The notes: generated by a model from the letters alone, not told the origin. Counted from the stretch's first letter, positions 7,741 to 16,801 are shown. The stretch is 61,266 nucleotides of DNA from Bordetella parapertussis (GCA_945883145.1 CAMCXB010000006.1:1-61266); one strand, 5' to 3'. A program made the numbers and translations.

Positions 7741-8574
7741 ATGGATCTGATATTCGCAATTAAAATCATCATCATGGGTGTAGTTGAAGGTTTGACAGAG
7801 TTCTTACCAATTTCATCCACAGGACATTTAATTTTAGCGGCTAGCTTATTACAATTAACCGGCGAAAAAATCAAAGTCTTTGAAATTGTGATTCAAGCTG
7901 GTGCCATGCTTGCAGTCTGTTGGGAATATCGTTTACGTATTTTTACGGTGATCAGTGGTTTAAGAACACAGCCATCTGCAAGAAAATTCACACTGAATTT
8001 ATTCGTAGCGTTCTTACCCGCAGTGGTGCTCGGTTTACTATTTGGAAAAATGATTAAAGCGCATTTATTTGCGCCGGTTCCCGTAGCAACCGCTTTCATC
8101 TTAGGTGGATTTATTATTTTATGGATAGAGCGCAAAAATAAACTGCATCCCGTTGAGGCACGTATTAGCTCAGTCGATGACATGAGTTTCATGGATGCCT
8201 TCAAAGTCGGTTGTGCGCAATGCTGTGCTTTACTACCTGGTACCAGTCGTTCTGGTGCAAGCATAATTGGCGCGATGTATTTTGGTTTATCCAGAAAAGC
8301 AGCTACTGAATTTTCATTTTTCTTGGCGATTCCTACTTTATTCGGCGCTACGATTTATTCTTTATATAAAGAGCGTGCACTCTTATCGCTAGATGATTTG
8401 CCTATGTTTGGCTTAGGCGCTTTATTTGCGTTTCTTTCTGCTTTTTTATGTGTGCGTTGGTTGCTGCGTTATATCAGTAGCCATGACTTCACTCTGTTTG
8501 CTTGGTACCGTATCGTGTTTGGATTGTTAATCCTCTACACTGCTTGGTCAGGCTTGATAGTGTGGTCAGATTAG
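7741..8574 (+). CDS. uppP: Undecaprenyl-diphosphatase UppP (BacA)
   Basis: A 277-residue integral membrane phosphatase that recycles undecaprenyl diphosphate to the monophosphate lipid carrier for peptidoglycan and other envelope polymers; overproduction in other bacteria gives bacitracin resistance. The two family signatures are present: EGLTEFLPISSTGHL near residues 17-31 and LLPGTSRSGASI near 162-173. Eight or so hydrophobic segments cover the chain and the length is normal. It stands apart from the macAB cluster by about 90 nt and converges with trmB. Confidence 0.96.
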   Translation: MDLIFAIKIIIMGVVEGLTEFLPISSTGHLILAASLLQLTGEKIKVFEIVIQAGAMLAVCWEYRLRIFTVISGLRTQPSARKFTLNLFVAFLPAVVLGLLFGKMIKAHLFAPVPVATAFILGGFIILWIERKNKLHPVEARISSVDDMSFMDAFKVGCAQCCALLPGTSRSGASIIGAMYFGLSRKAATEFSFFLAIPTLFGATIYSLYKERALLSLDDLPMFGLGALFAFLSAFLCVRWLLRYISSHDFTLFAWYRIVFGLLILYTAWSGLIVWSD

Positions 8575-8601
8575 TTGAGGTTTAAACGTATGGAGATTTA
8601 T

Positions 8602-9297
8602 TTAGCGTTTTGTAAATACCAAATCCCACACACCATGGCCTAGCTTTAAACCACGATTTTCAAATTTAGTCAGTGGGCGATAAGATGGTTTTTCAGCATA
8701 GCCTGCTGCAGTGTTGATTAAAGTTGGTTCTGCCGATAACACTTCTAGCATTTGTTCTGCATAATGTTCCCAATCTGTTGCACAGTGTAAGACTGCACCT
8801 ACTTGCATGCGTGAGACTAGGAGTGCGACTAAAGCAGGTTGTATCAGTCTACGTTTATTGTGACGTGCTTTATGCCAAGGATCAGGAAAAAATACATGTA
8901 CACCGCTTAAGGTTGCGGGCGCTATCATATGCGTGAGAACTTCTACTGCATCATGCTGAATTAAACGCAGATTCGTCAGCTGATTTTCATCTATACGCTT
9001 AAGTAAACTACCTATGCCGGGTGTGTGTACTTCTACTCCTATAAAATTTTTCTCAGGCATATGGGCTGCAATATGCGCAGTAGTTTCACCCATACCAGTG
9101 CCAATTTCTAAAATAGTAGGAGCGGTATTGCCAAACACAGTTGCATAGTCCAATTGTGATTTTGTATAAGGAATACAAAATTGTGGGCCTAATACAGCAA
9201 TAGCTTTAGCTTGAGCAGCGGACAAGCGACCTGCTCGAGTCACAAAACTTTTTATTCTGTGCTCGGTGGGATCATAAAAAAGTGGTCGGTCTTGCAT
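8602..9297 (-). CDS. trmB: tRNA (guanine-N7-)-methyltransferase TrmB
   Basis: A 231-residue SAM-dependent enzyme that makes m7G46 in the variable loop of tRNAs. Visible motifs are the SAM-binding LEIGTGMGETTAHIA (normally GxGxG-like), the acidic GVEVHTPG motif and the catalytic FFPDPWHKARHNKRRL signature. The N-terminal RAGRLSAAQ segment is also typical. The length fits the family. It converges with uppP; downstream of its start lies a 147-nt gap to pqqE. Confidence 0.96.
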   Translation of the reverse strand: MQDRPLFYDPTEHRIKSFVTRAGRLSAAQAKAIAVLGPQFCIPYTKSQLDYATVFGNTAPTILEIGTGMGETTAHIAAHMPEKNFIGVEVHTPGIGSLLKRIDENQLTNLRLIQHDAVEVLTHMIAPATLSGVHVFFPDPWHKARHNKRRLIQPALVALLVSRMQVGAVLHCATDWEHYAEQMLEVLSAEPTLINTAAGYAEKPSYRPLTKFENRGLKLGHGVWDLVFTKR

Positions 9298-9444
9298 GCG
9301 AAGTTCAATCAGGTTCTATAGTTAAAGCGTATTTTAACTGGTCACAGCAAAACTACGCTTGAAACTTAGCGATTGATTTAGCACGAAAGATAAAGTCTGT
9401 CAGCATCACAAGTTAATGTGTGCAGCAGAATGACTAAGCACTGA

Positions 9445-10614
9445 CTATTTCTCGGAAGTGAGTTCTAGTGAATTTTTATCTGATCTGAAAATCAAAGGAA
9501 AAACAGGATCAGGTTTTTTTTCAGTTTGTCCCGCCATGTGAATAATTTTTTCTATTACGCCATGGTCAGGTGATTTACTACAGACAGGATCTGTTTTGCT
9601 TGCATCACCGGCTAGCATGAGTGCCTGACAACGGCAGCCACCAAAGTCTTTGGATTTTTCATCGCAGCTACGGCAGGGCTCTTGCATCCATTCATAGCCA
9701 CGGAAAAAATTAAATGCTTTACTCTCATACCAAATCTCACGCATGCTGTGATTTTTGACATTTGGTATGTCTAAGTCTGGGATTTCACGTGCGTTATGGC
9801 AGGGCAGTGCTGCGCCATCTGGACCGACTCCAAGAAACACTGAGCCCCATCCATTCATGCAAGCCTTAGGGCGGTTTTCAAAATAATCTGGAACCACAAA
9901 TAAAAGCTTACAAGTTTTACCGATTTTTTCACGGTATTGATTCACAATGGCTTCAGCTTCTATCAGTTGTTGATGCGATGGGATGAGATGTTCTCTATTC
10001 TTCATCGCCCAACCGTAATATTGGGTATTTGCTAGTTCTACATATTCTGCTTCTAGCGATAAAGCCATTTCTATAATTTTATCGATATGCGGCAAATTAT
10101 GTCGATGCAGAACAACATTCATCACCATAGGGTAATCATATTGTTTGATTAAGGCAGCAACACGTTTCTTGAGCTCGAATGTTTTTGTGCTGCTTAAAAA
10201 ATCATTCATCTCTTGAGTAGAGTCTTGAAACGAAAGTTGTATATGATCTAAGCCAGCTGTTTTAAGCGCTTGTATTCGTTTTTCATTTAAACCCACACCT
10301 GATGTGATGAGGTTGGTATAAAAACCCAAGCGATGCGCTTCATCGACTAGCTCTTCTAGATCATCGCGCATTAAAGGCTCACCTCCAGAAAAACCGAGTT
10401 GCGCTGCACCGAGTTGTCTGGCCTCACGCATGACCTTGACCCATTCTGCGGTCGTCAGTTCATTTTCTATTGCTGCGTAATTCAGAGGGTTATAACAAAA
10501 CACACAATGCAAAGGACAGCGATAAGTCAGCTCTGCGAGTAACCAGAATGGTGGTGTAATCGTAGACTGCGTGCTTGTGCTAGGTGTAATAGGTGCGCTG
10601 GTCATACTATCCAA
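9445..10614 (-). CDS. pqqE: PQQ biosynthesis radical SAM enzyme PqqE
   Basis: A 389-residue radical SAM/SPASM enzyme that forms the first C-C bond between Glu and Tyr of the PqqA peptide, with PqqD presenting the substrate. The radical SAM cluster motif is CPLHCVFC at residues 33-40. GFSGGEPL follows as the SAM-binding GGE motif. C-terminal cysteines (CMNGWG, LPCHN, CRSCDEK, GGCRCQA) should bind auxiliary Fe-S clusters. The start overlaps pqqD by 13 nt. It is the last gene of the pqqABCDE set. Confidence 0.97.
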   Translation of the reverse strand: MDSMTSAPITPSTSTQSTITPPFWLLAELTYRCPLHCVFCYNPLNYAAIENELTTAEWVKVMREARQLGAAQLGFSGGEPLMRDDLEELVDEAHRLGFYTNLITSGVGLNEKRIQALKTAGLDHIQLSFQDSTQEMNDFLSSTKTFELKKRVAALIKQYDYPMVMNVVLHRHNLPHIDKIIEMALSLEAEYVELANTQYYGWAMKNREHLIPSHQQLIEAEAIVNQYREKIGKTCKLLFVVPDYFENRPKACMNGWGSVFLGVGPDGAALPCHNAREIPDLDIPNVKNHSMREIWYESKAFNFFRGYEWMQEPCRSCDEKSKDFGGCRCQALMLAGDASKTDPVCSKSPDHGVIEKIIHMAGQTEKKPDPVFPLIFRSDKNSLELTSEK

Positions 10615-10865
10615 TCTTTTTCGAATGCAGTTTGTAACATCCCCACGATTTGATCATGTAAGTCTGTCGTGGAAAATGCAGCTTCTAAAGACTTGACGAT
10701 GTCAGGTATGGTTTGTGTGCCATCGCAGCGCTTTAAAATTTCAGCAGCACTTTGATTTAATTTCACCATGCCTTCAGGATAGAGTAAGACATAGGCTTGT
10801 TGTACTTCTTCCCATTGCAAGCGGAATAAGCGATTTAACTTGGGATGCTCTGGTAAATTGATCAT
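10602..10865 (-). CDS. pqqD: PQQ peptide chaperone PqqD
   Basis: An 87-residue RRE-type (RiPP precursor recognition) protein that binds the PqqA leader and delivers it to PqqE. The family features are visible: an N-terminal PKLNRLFRLQWEEVQQAYVL strand region, LLYPEGMVKLNQSAAEIL and CDGTQTIPDIV. It overlaps pqqC by 4 nt and pqqE by 13 nt, so the three are translationally coupled. Normal length, not fused to pqqC or pqqE as in some genera. Confidence 0.96.
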   Translation of the reverse strand: MINLPEHPKLNRLFRLQWEEVQQAYVLLYPEGMVKLNQSAAEILKRCDGTQTIPDIVKSLEAAFSTTDLHDQIVGMLQTAFEKDWIV

Positions 10866-11575
10866 GCTGGATAAGCCTTTTCAATTGCGTCCAGCATGGT
10901 CCATAAGATATCAAGTTTGAATTGCAAAATTTCTAGTGCACGTTCTTGTTGTGCGCGTGTAGTGAAAAAATCTAAAGTCACTTCTAATCCATGATCGACA
11001 TCACGCTGTGCTAAGGGGATGCGCTTTCTAAAATACGTTAAACCATCTGCATGTATCCAAGGATAGTGTTCAGGCCAAGTCGCCAGTCTATCTTTATGAA
11101 TTTGTGGCGCAAACATTTCGGTGAGTGAAGAACAGACGGCTTCTTGCCATGGGCGTTGTTTAGCAAAATTCACATATGCATCACAAGCGAATTTCACAGC
11201 AGGTTGTACATGTTTGAGTGACCATAATTCTTTACGGTCTATACCGACTGCTTCACCTAGCTTAGTCCATGCTTCCATGCCACCAGATTCTGTATCAGTT
11301 TTATATTCACCAAAACCATCATGATCGAGTATGCGAGCTATCCATTTACGTCGTGTTTCTCTATCGTCGCAGTTGGATAAGATAGCAGCGTCTTTAAGCG
11401 GAATGCACCACTGATAATAAAATCGATTCATCACCCAACCGCGTATTTGTTCTTTAGAACAGCCGCCGCTATTCATTTTTACATTGAAGGGATGATGTAT
11501 ATGATAGGCCGCGCTTTTAGCGTGCAGTTGTGCTTCAAATTCAGTGCGAGTCCATGCAGTTGTTGTATCAGTCAT
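10862..11575 (-). CDS. pqqC: Pyrroloquinoline-quinone synthase PqqC
   Basis: A 237-residue cofactor-free oxidase that carries out the final ring closure and eight-electron oxidation giving PQQ. The haem-oxygenase-like helical fold is suggested by YHIHHPFNVKMNSGGCSKEQ, GWVMNRFYYQWCIPLKDAAI and RILDHDGFGEYK. The conserved His, Tyr and Arg residues of the active site appear present. It begins 1 nt after pqqB ends and overlaps pqqD. Confidence 0.97.
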   Translation of the reverse strand: MTDTTTAWTRTEFEAQLHAKSAAYHIHHPFNVKMNSGGCSKEQIRGWVMNRFYYQWCIPLKDAAILSNCDDRETRRKWIARILDHDGFGEYKTDTESGGMEAWTKLGEAVGIDRKELWSLKHVQPAVKFACDAYVNFAKQRPWQEAVCSSLTEMFAPQIHKDRLATWPEHYPWIHADGLTYFRKRIPLAQRDVDHGLEVTLDFFTTRAQQERALEILQFKLDILWTMLDAIEKAYPA

Positions 11576-11576
11576 A

Positions 11577-12491
11577 TTAAATTTCTATAGTCAAACCATC
11601 GTAGGCGATTTCTATGCCGGCATCTTTTAATTGCTGATGTTCTGCAGAGTCTTCACGCAAAATCGGATTGGTATTATTAATGTGTATCAGTATGCGACGT
11701 TTATTTTTATAAGGTTGTAAAGCTTCTATCATGCCGCCCGCACCGGATTGCGGTAGATGTCCCATCTCGGCCGCTTTTTTCTTAGATAAACCTAAATGTA
11801 TCATTTCATCTTCAGTCCAGAATGTGCCATCCACCATCAATACATCTGCAGCATGCATTGCCGATTCAACTTTTTCATCTAAGCTACCTAGACCTGGTGC
11901 GTAGAACACACGGCCTCCGGTTTTTTCTGAAAGTATAGAAAGACCTAAGTTATCACCAACATGTGGATTTAAACGATGCGGTGAATAAGGCGGTGCTTTA
12001 CTCGACAGTGGTAGCGGTTGAAATTGTATGCCTGCCACATTTGGTATGGTGAAAGCAGCGCCGAGTGGATCGATAAGATGTTGTTCTACTGTGCAGTAAT
12101 GACTGAGTGTATTCACTAAAGGTAAGCCAGTCGTTAAATCAGCAAACACTTGTTCGGTTGCGTAAATTGGTAAGGGTGATGAGCGTTCACGCAACATCAA
12201 TAAACCCGTGACATGATCAATTTGTGCATCCATGAGTACGACAGCAGCAATGCCTGAATCACGTTTTTGTCGTGCGGGTTGTAAATCAGGATTAGCGCGT
12301 ATTTGGGACAAGATGTCAGGTGAGGCATTAATCAATGCCCAGTCTGTTCCATTTTCTGTAACTGCAATGGATGACTGCGTGCGTGCAGTCGCTTTTATTG
12401 TGCCGTTGCGCCAACCAGCACAATTCTCACAGTTGCAATTCCATTGGGGGAAACCGCCACCAGCGGCAGAACCTAAGACACGTATTTTCAT
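11577..12491 (-). CDS. pqqB: PQQ biosynthesis protein PqqB
   Basis: A 304-residue metallo-beta-lactamase-fold protein that hydroxylates the Glu-Tyr-derived intermediate before PqqC acts. Seen: GSAAGGGFPQWNCNCENCAG with the structural Zn cysteines, DAQIDHVTGLLMLRE in place of the usual HxHxDH, and PLSSKAPPYS. Near the C-terminus lies RRILIHINNTNPIL. Length is typical. Its start lies 63 nt from the pqqA stop across a terminator-like hairpin, so its level may be lower than that of pqqA. Confidence 0.97.
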   Translation of the reverse strand: MKIRVLGSAAGGGFPQWNCNCENCAGWRNGTIKATARTQSSIAVTENGTDWALINASPDILSQIRANPDLQPARQKRDSGIAAVVLMDAQIDHVTGLLMLRERSSPLPIYATEQVFADLTTGLPLVNTLSHYCTVEQHLIDPLGAAFTIPNVAGIQFQPLPLSSKAPPYSPHRLNPHVGDNLGLSILSEKTGGRVFYAPGLGSLDEKVESAMHAADVLMVDGTFWTEDEMIHLGLSKKKAAEMGHLPQSGAGGMIEALQPYKNKRRILIHINNTNPILREDSAEHQQLKDAGIEIAYDGLTIEI

Positions 12492-12500
12492 GGAGACTCT

Positions 12501-12533
12501 TAAAAAGGAAAAAGGCTAGGAATAGTCCTAGCC
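12501..12533 (-). terminator. Terminator/attenuator hairpin between pqqA and pqqB
   Basis: On the minus strand GGCTAGGA (12533-12526) pairs perfectly with TCCTAGCC (12521-12514) around a 4-nt loop. T-rich tracts follow at 12513-12509 and 12506-12502. This is a complete intrinsic-terminator shape inside the pqq operon. It would let most transcripts stop after pqqA, raising the peptide precursor over the enzymes. Confidence 0.75.
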
Positions 12534-12554
12534 TCTGGTGTACTGCAATCGAGA

Positions 12555-12629
12555 TTAACGATTTGCGATGTACATGGTGATTTCAAAACCAAAACGCAGA
12601 TCAGTAGCAGCAGGTTGTTCCCATTTCAT
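12555..12629 (-). CDS. pqqA: PQQ precursor peptide PqqA
   Basis: A 24-codon gene read by hand on the minus strand; the peptide begins MKWEQPAATDLRFGFE and ends ITMYIANR. It keeps the invariant Glu16 and Tyr20 (E-I-T-M-Y), the residues cross-linked into PQQ, and the typical N-terminal MKW. A Shine-Dalgarno sequence (GGAG) lies about 8 nt upstream of ATG 12629. It is the ribosomal substrate for PqqE/PqqD and then PqqB/PqqC. Very short, so easily missed by gene finders. Confidence 0.97.
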   Translation of the reverse strand: MKWEQPAATDLRFGFEITMYIANR

Positions 12630-12758
12630 AGCAATCTCCAATAGTTAAATGTGTTTTTAAATTTGCAACAGAAATTCCTGACACAACTTCAGATTAGCTA
12701 AAAGCGATGCCCTGCGCATCAGGAAAATCATGAATTCACGTTGCGTGAATCGCTTAGC
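12630..12758 (-). promoter_or_regulatory. Region upstream of pqqA with inverted repeats
   Basis: This gap must hold the pqqA promoter and the end of the MFS transcript. ATTCACG and CGTGAAT (12734-12750, 3-nt loop) form an inverted repeat 9 nt beyond the MFS stop. GATGC/GCATC arms flank CCTGC near 12707-12721, with T runs on the minus strand. Either may be a weak terminator or operator. No promoter could be assigned confidently. Confidence 0.35.
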
Positions 12759-14159
12759 TCAATGGCTGTGCAAGATGGGATTCTCTAGGCGACGCAACAA
12801 GAGAAAAGCGACTATAGAAGGAAGAGCAATCAGGCTAAAAATGATGGTGAATGACCCTTCATCATTGGCAAAGGGAATAGAAGCAGTGCTACTGGCTTCG
12901 GGTAGTAGGCGCAAATAAATACAAGACAAGATAGCAATACCTACTGTTGCTCCTAGCGTTCTAAATAATGCTGTTGTGGCAGTTGCTATGCCTAGATGTT
13001 CTTTAGGCACCGCATGTTGTATCCCTACTAGGGTAGTGGGAAATTGCGCACCCATACCCAAGCCCGCTAATAATAAAAGCGCAATGCCTAGTCCTAGTAG
13101 ATCAACCGGAGTCCATGCATATAAAAGAATACTGATGCCGGCTACAACTGCGCCGATTATTTGTTGCGGTCTATAACGTCCTGTCTTGCTAATCAGTCTG
13201 CCAGCGATAAAGGCGCCAATTGGAACGGAGATTGTTAAGGGTAATAATCGTAAGGCTGCTTCAGAAGTAGTGGCACTTGCATGTGCTTGTAATTGCAGTG
13301 GTATAAAAACAGATACACAAACCACTTGCATAAAATTAATAAATAAAACAGTCATACCGACTGAACACTCTTTTATTTTAAATAAGGCCAAAGGTATAAC
13401 AGGCTCAATAGCGACACGCTCTATACGAATAAATAGCCACAAGCCGCATAGCGATAAACAAAATAGAGAAACGATGAGGGGCGATGCATTGCCTGCTTTG
13501 CCTAGTAGTGTTGCGGCAAACAGAAAGCTAATCAAAGTGAAGGTGAGTGCAAAGATGCCTGCAAAATCTATTTTTCGTCGCGTATGGCGAACAGGAATAA
13601 TTTTTAAAGATTGATACGCTAAGCCTATTGCTATCAAAGTGAGCGGTAAGTTAATCCAGAAAATCCAACGCCAAGAAAAAAATTCTGTCAGTGCACCACC
13701 GACTACAGGCCCTGCCACACTCGCCAATGCATAAGCGCCACTGATATAACCTTGATAGGTTCCGCGCTCACGTAAGGGAATGATTTCAGCAATGGTCGCT
13801 TGAGAAAGAGAAATTAAGCCACCACCACCACAGCCTTGCAATATACGAAAAACGATGAGTGCCAGCATGCTTTGAGCGCAAGCACATGCTAAAGACGCAA
13901 GCAGAAAAATACTGAGCGCAATACTTAACATCACGCGTCTGCCATAAAAATCAGACAGCTTGCCGTAGATGGGCGTGACAACGACTGCTGACATCAAATA
14001 ACCTGATACCACCCATGACAACAAACTCAGGTCACCTAAATCCTGCACGATGCTAGGTAATGCTACAGCGATGACAGTTTGATCAAGTGCACCTAGAAAA
14101 ATAGACAGTAAGAGTGTGATCATCACACTGCGTATTTGTGAGGCTGTATAACTTTGCAT
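12759..14159 (-). CDS. MFS drug exporter, DHA2 (EmrB/QacA-like) family
   Basis: A 466-residue transporter with about 14 hydrophobic segments, the hallmark of DHA2 proton-drug antiporters. LGALDQTVIAVALPSIVQDLG in TM1 is the D1-type motif, and GKLSDFYGRRVML is the conserved loop 2-3 motif A. GGGLISLSQATIAEIIPLRERG and AGPVVGGALTEFFSWRWIFWINLP are further family motifs. The start is 2 nt after the upstream peptidase-like gene, so the genes share a transcript. The substrate cannot be told from sequence. Confidence 0.92.
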   Translation of the reverse strand: MQSYTASQIRSVMITLLLSIFLGALDQTVIAVALPSIVQDLGDLSLLSWVVSGYLMSAVVVTPIYGKLSDFYGRRVMLSIALSIFLLASLACACAQSMLALIVFRILQGCGGGGLISLSQATIAEIIPLRERGTYQGYISGAYALASVAGPVVGGALTEFFSWRWIFWINLPLTLIAIGLAYQSLKIIPVRHTRRKIDFAGIFALTFTLISFLFAATLLGKAGNASPLIVSLFCLSLCGLWLFIRIERVAIEPVIPLALFKIKECSVGMTVLFINFMQVVCVSVFIPLQLQAHASATTSEAALRLLPLTISVPIGAFIAGRLISKTGRYRPQQIIGAVVAGISILLYAWTPVDLLGLGIALLLLAGLGMGAQFPTTLVGIQHAVPKEHLGIATATTALFRTLGATVGIAILSCIYLRLLPEASSTASIPFANDEGSFTIIFSLIALPSIVAFLLLRRLENPILHSH

Positions 14160-14161
14160 GA

Positions 14162-15118
14162 TTATTTTTCCAGTGCGCGTACAGCTGTATGCAAAGCTTG
14201 TGAGATATGCGGATCAGCACCGATATGCCCACCTTGACTAACCAAATTTAATTTTGCATGGGGAATAAAGCGACTTAATCGGAGTGCGTTATACGGTGGA
14301 CAGATCATATCTAACTTTCCATGCACAAGAGTCACAGGACAATGAGTTAATTTTCTTGCTTGACGAAATACAGCGCGCTCACTAGTAAAACAATGCTGCG
14401 CTAAATAATGTGCTTGTATGGTGTAACTATCTAATACTTCATCACTTGCCAATACCGCTGGCAATGCAGGAGATGTTGAAGATGTTGTTGGCGTTTTTGT
14501 GTTTGAATCAGAACTGGTGATGCCAACGATGCGTGATTCATATTGAAACCATCGTTGAGCTGCTGTTCTTGCTTCTTGCTCCGTGCCCTTTAATATGTCT
14601 TGTTGTAGTGTGTGTAATACATGGTGTTTCTGTTGTGTGTTCCAGCCTTTTGTTAATTCATCCCATGCTAAGGGCGCCATTAATCGTAGGCCTTGAAAAA
14701 ACCAATCGAGTTCACGCTGACTAGCTAAAAACGATCCACGTAATATTAAAGCTTTGAGGTGTTGTGTAAAGGTTCCGGCATACAGCACAGCTAGGCAAGC
14801 ACCCCAACTACCACCTACCACTATCCACTGCTGAATATGCAAATGTTGACGTAGTTTTTCTATGTCTAGAATTAATTCTTGTGTGTTGTTATGTTGAATA
14901 TGTCCACGTGGCAGACTGAGTCCACAACCACGTTGATCTACCAAGATGACACGGTAGCGATTAAGATCAAACCACTTTAATGCAGCAAGTGAGCTTTTAC
15001 CACCTGGTCCTCCGTGTAGTACAAGTGCAGGTTCACCACGCGCATGACCATATTGGGCATAGTGAATTTTATGTCCTTGTCCTACGTCTAGATGGCCTTG
15101 ATCAAATGCAGTAGTCAT
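14162..15118 (-). CDS. Prolyl iminopeptidase-like alpha/beta hydrolase
   Basis: A 318-residue alpha/beta hydrolase of the proline iminopeptidase (S33) group, which removes N-terminal proline from peptides. Oxyanion motif HGGPGGKS near residue 35, nucleophile elbow VGGSWGACLA, DQRGCGLSLP and a likely acid in HGKLDMICPP are visible. The catalytic His probably lies in SQGGHIG. A Ser/Thr-rich stretch (SSDSNTKTPTTSSTSP) near residues 198-213 looks like an inserted loop not usual in the family. It overlaps the upstream gene by 4 nt. Substrate specificity is inferred. Confidence 0.85.
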   Translation of the reverse strand: MTTAFDQGHLDVGQGHKIHYAQYGHARGEPALVLHGGPGGKSSLAALKWFDLNRYRVILVDQRGCGLSLPRGHIQHNNTQELILDIEKLRQHLHIQQWIVVGGSWGACLAVLYAGTFTQHLKALILRGSFLASQRELDWFFQGLRLMAPLAWDELTKGWNTQQKHHVLHTLQQDILKGTEQEARTAAQRWFQYESRIVGITSSDSNTKTPTTSSTSPALPAVLASDEVLDSYTIQAHYLAQHCFTSERAVFRQARKLTHCPVTLVHGKLDMICPPYNALRLSRFIPHAKLNLVSQGGHIGADPHISQALHTAVRALEK

Positions 15119-15522
15119 GGTTGTTGAGGATTACAAGCGATTTTCCAAAGCGGCTCAGTAAATACATCATGCGTAGCCACTTCCCAGATATCAGGTCGAT
15201 TTTCTTGATTAAGTATTACACCGCTACCTAATTCACCTTCATGCCAGTGTGCACTAAACTGACGCAATTGCATTTTTTTACAATCAAATTCTGTGATCAC
15301 GCGTTGTGAAGCATAAGTACGTCGATTAATACGACGAAGATAAGGCGGCTGATAATTAAAAATGCGTGACATAGTCACGCTATCACCTTGTCGTTGTATA
15401 GACCATGGTTCTAGATATTGCGTGACGCCTTTATCAGGTGATTGCCATATCTGTACTAATTCATCCGCATGCGTGATGGCAGATAAAAAAATCAACAGTA
15501 AGAATAAACTGCATTTAGTCAT
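15115..15522 (-). CDS. Small secreted protein, surface-adhesin E-like
   Basis: A 135-residue protein with an N-terminal signal peptide (MTKCSLFLLLIFLSAITHA, cleavage after THA). The mature part resembles the surface-adhesin protein E-type fold: TQYLEPWSIQRQGDSVTMSR for the beta strands, YASQRVITEFDCKK with a conserved Cys, and a C-terminal CNP. The two cysteines could pair in the periplasm. The assignment comes from memory of the pattern and is tentative. It lies 13 nt after the Bcr/CflA gene and overlaps the peptidase. Confidence 0.7.
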   Translation of the reverse strand: MTKCSLFLLLIFLSAITHADELVQIWQSPDKGVTQYLEPWSIQRQGDSVTMSRIFNYQPPYLRRINRRTYASQRVITEFDCKKMQLRQFSAHWHEGELGSGVILNQENRPDIWEVATHDVFTEPLWKIACNPQQP

Positions 15523-15535
15523 GATGCAGAGTTCT

Positions 15536-16801
15536 TTACGATGAAGTAATACGTGATTGAGCTTTACTCATTTTTCTACCTAAGCGCCACAGTAATAAGC
15601 CACAACAAGTAAAAGCACATTGTCCTATTGCGAGCTTTAACATGGATGTATTTAGTAATGGTGCGATTATACCGGCCGTAAAAGCAGAGAGCATGGTCAT
15701 GGTAAATGACTGACAAGAGGCGACGGTGCCACGTATATGTGGAAATAAATCCAGTACCAGTAATGTCAGGCCAGGTGCCACCATAGACATGCCCATGGCG
15801 TAAAAAAATAAAGGAAGAACTGTCCACGGTAAAGCTGGGGGAAATAGTAAGTGATAACTTATATTTAATACGCCTGATAGTATAAGCAGAACAAAACCAC
15901 TTGCTATCTGGCGATGTGATTTATAGCGACCTGCCATGCGATTGGCAGTCAGTGCGCCTAAAAAAATTCCCACTACGGCCGGCACAAATAGCCAAGCGAA
16001 TTGATGCGCTTGTAAGCTTAAATGACGGGTAACGATTGCGGGTGCAGAGGCGACATATAAAAATAGACCAGAAAAATTAAATGCAATCGCACCTGCTTTC
16101 AATTGAAAAATAGGTGAGATAAAAATATTTTTATAATTATTCCAAAGTGACGTTGGTTTAAACGACTGCCTATGAGTTGGAATTAATGTTTCAGGCAGAT
16201 AGCGCCAGCATAGCCATATCAAAGCAAAAGTAAAAACAGCAAGTAAGATAAAAATTGTGCGCCAGCTAGAAAGAGTCACGACCCAGCCACCAACAATAGG
16301 CGCAATCGCTGGAGAAACCGAGAAAATCATCGTCACTAAGGACAGCATGCGTTCTGCATCAGCAGCTTGATAGAGATCGCGAATAATCGCTCGACCAATT
16401 ACTACGCCAGCTCCTGCAGAGATACCTTGTAGCGCACGAAAAAATAATAGCCATTCAATACTATTGACGAATGCACAAGCGAGTGAGGCTAAGCTAAATA
16501 TGACGAGAAAAATAAGAATAATGCGCCGTCTACCAAAGGTATCGGATAAGGCACCATGCCATAAGATCATGACAGCAAAGGCCGCCATATAAGCAGTTAA
16601 AGTTTGTTGAACCGCAAGCTCACTAGTGAGTAAAGCTGCTTGAATCGCAGGGAAGGCAGGAAGATAACCATCTACGGCAAACGGACCTAGCATGGCGAGT
16701 GCAGCAAGAATCAAAGCAAGAAAATTTGCGCTGATTAATCTTGAGCCAGACATCGTTATAGATGATGTGTTGGAGGTAGATGCTGACTGTTCTGATTTCA
16801 T
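15536..16801 (-). CDS. MFS drug exporter, Bcr/CflA family
   Basis: A 421-residue, 12-helix transporter of the Bcr/CflA (DHA1) group, related to bicyclomycin and chloramphenicol exporters. Motifs: GPFAVDGYLPAFPAIQAAL at TM1, WHGALSDTFGRRRI (motif A), and GAGVVIGRAIIRDLY followed by SPAIAPIVGGWV (motif C-like). It is the first gene of a run that continues through the small secreted protein, the peptidase and the second MFS exporter. Its upstream gap is shared with the divergent chaperone gene. A Ser/Thr-rich N-terminal tail of about 20 residues precedes TM1. Confidence 0.92.
   Translation of the reverse strand: MKSEQSASTSNTSSITMSGSRLISANFLALILAALAMLGPFAVDGYLPAFPAIQAALLTSELAVQQTLTAYMAAFAVMILWHGALSDTFGRRRIILIFLVIFSLASLACAFVNSIEWLLFFRALQGISAGAGVVIGRAIIRDLYQAADAERMLSLVTMIFSVSPAIAPIVGGWVVTLSSWRTIFILLAVFTFALIWLCWRYLPETLIPTHRQSFKPTSLWNNYKNIFISPIFQLKAGAIAFNFSGLFLYVASAPAIVTRHLSLQAHQFAWLFVPAVVGIFLGALTANRMAGRYKSHRQIASGFVLLILSGVLNISYHLLFPPALPWTVLPLFFYAMGMSMVAPGLTLLVLDLFPHIRGTVASCQSFTMTMLSAFTAGIIAPLLNTSMLKLAIGQCAFTCCGLLLWRLGRKMSKAQSRITSS

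Noticed and set aside
12730..12918. 62-codon plus-strand ORF near pqqA
   Set aside because: Basic, low-complexity translation, antisense to the MFS exporter end, no homology recognised.
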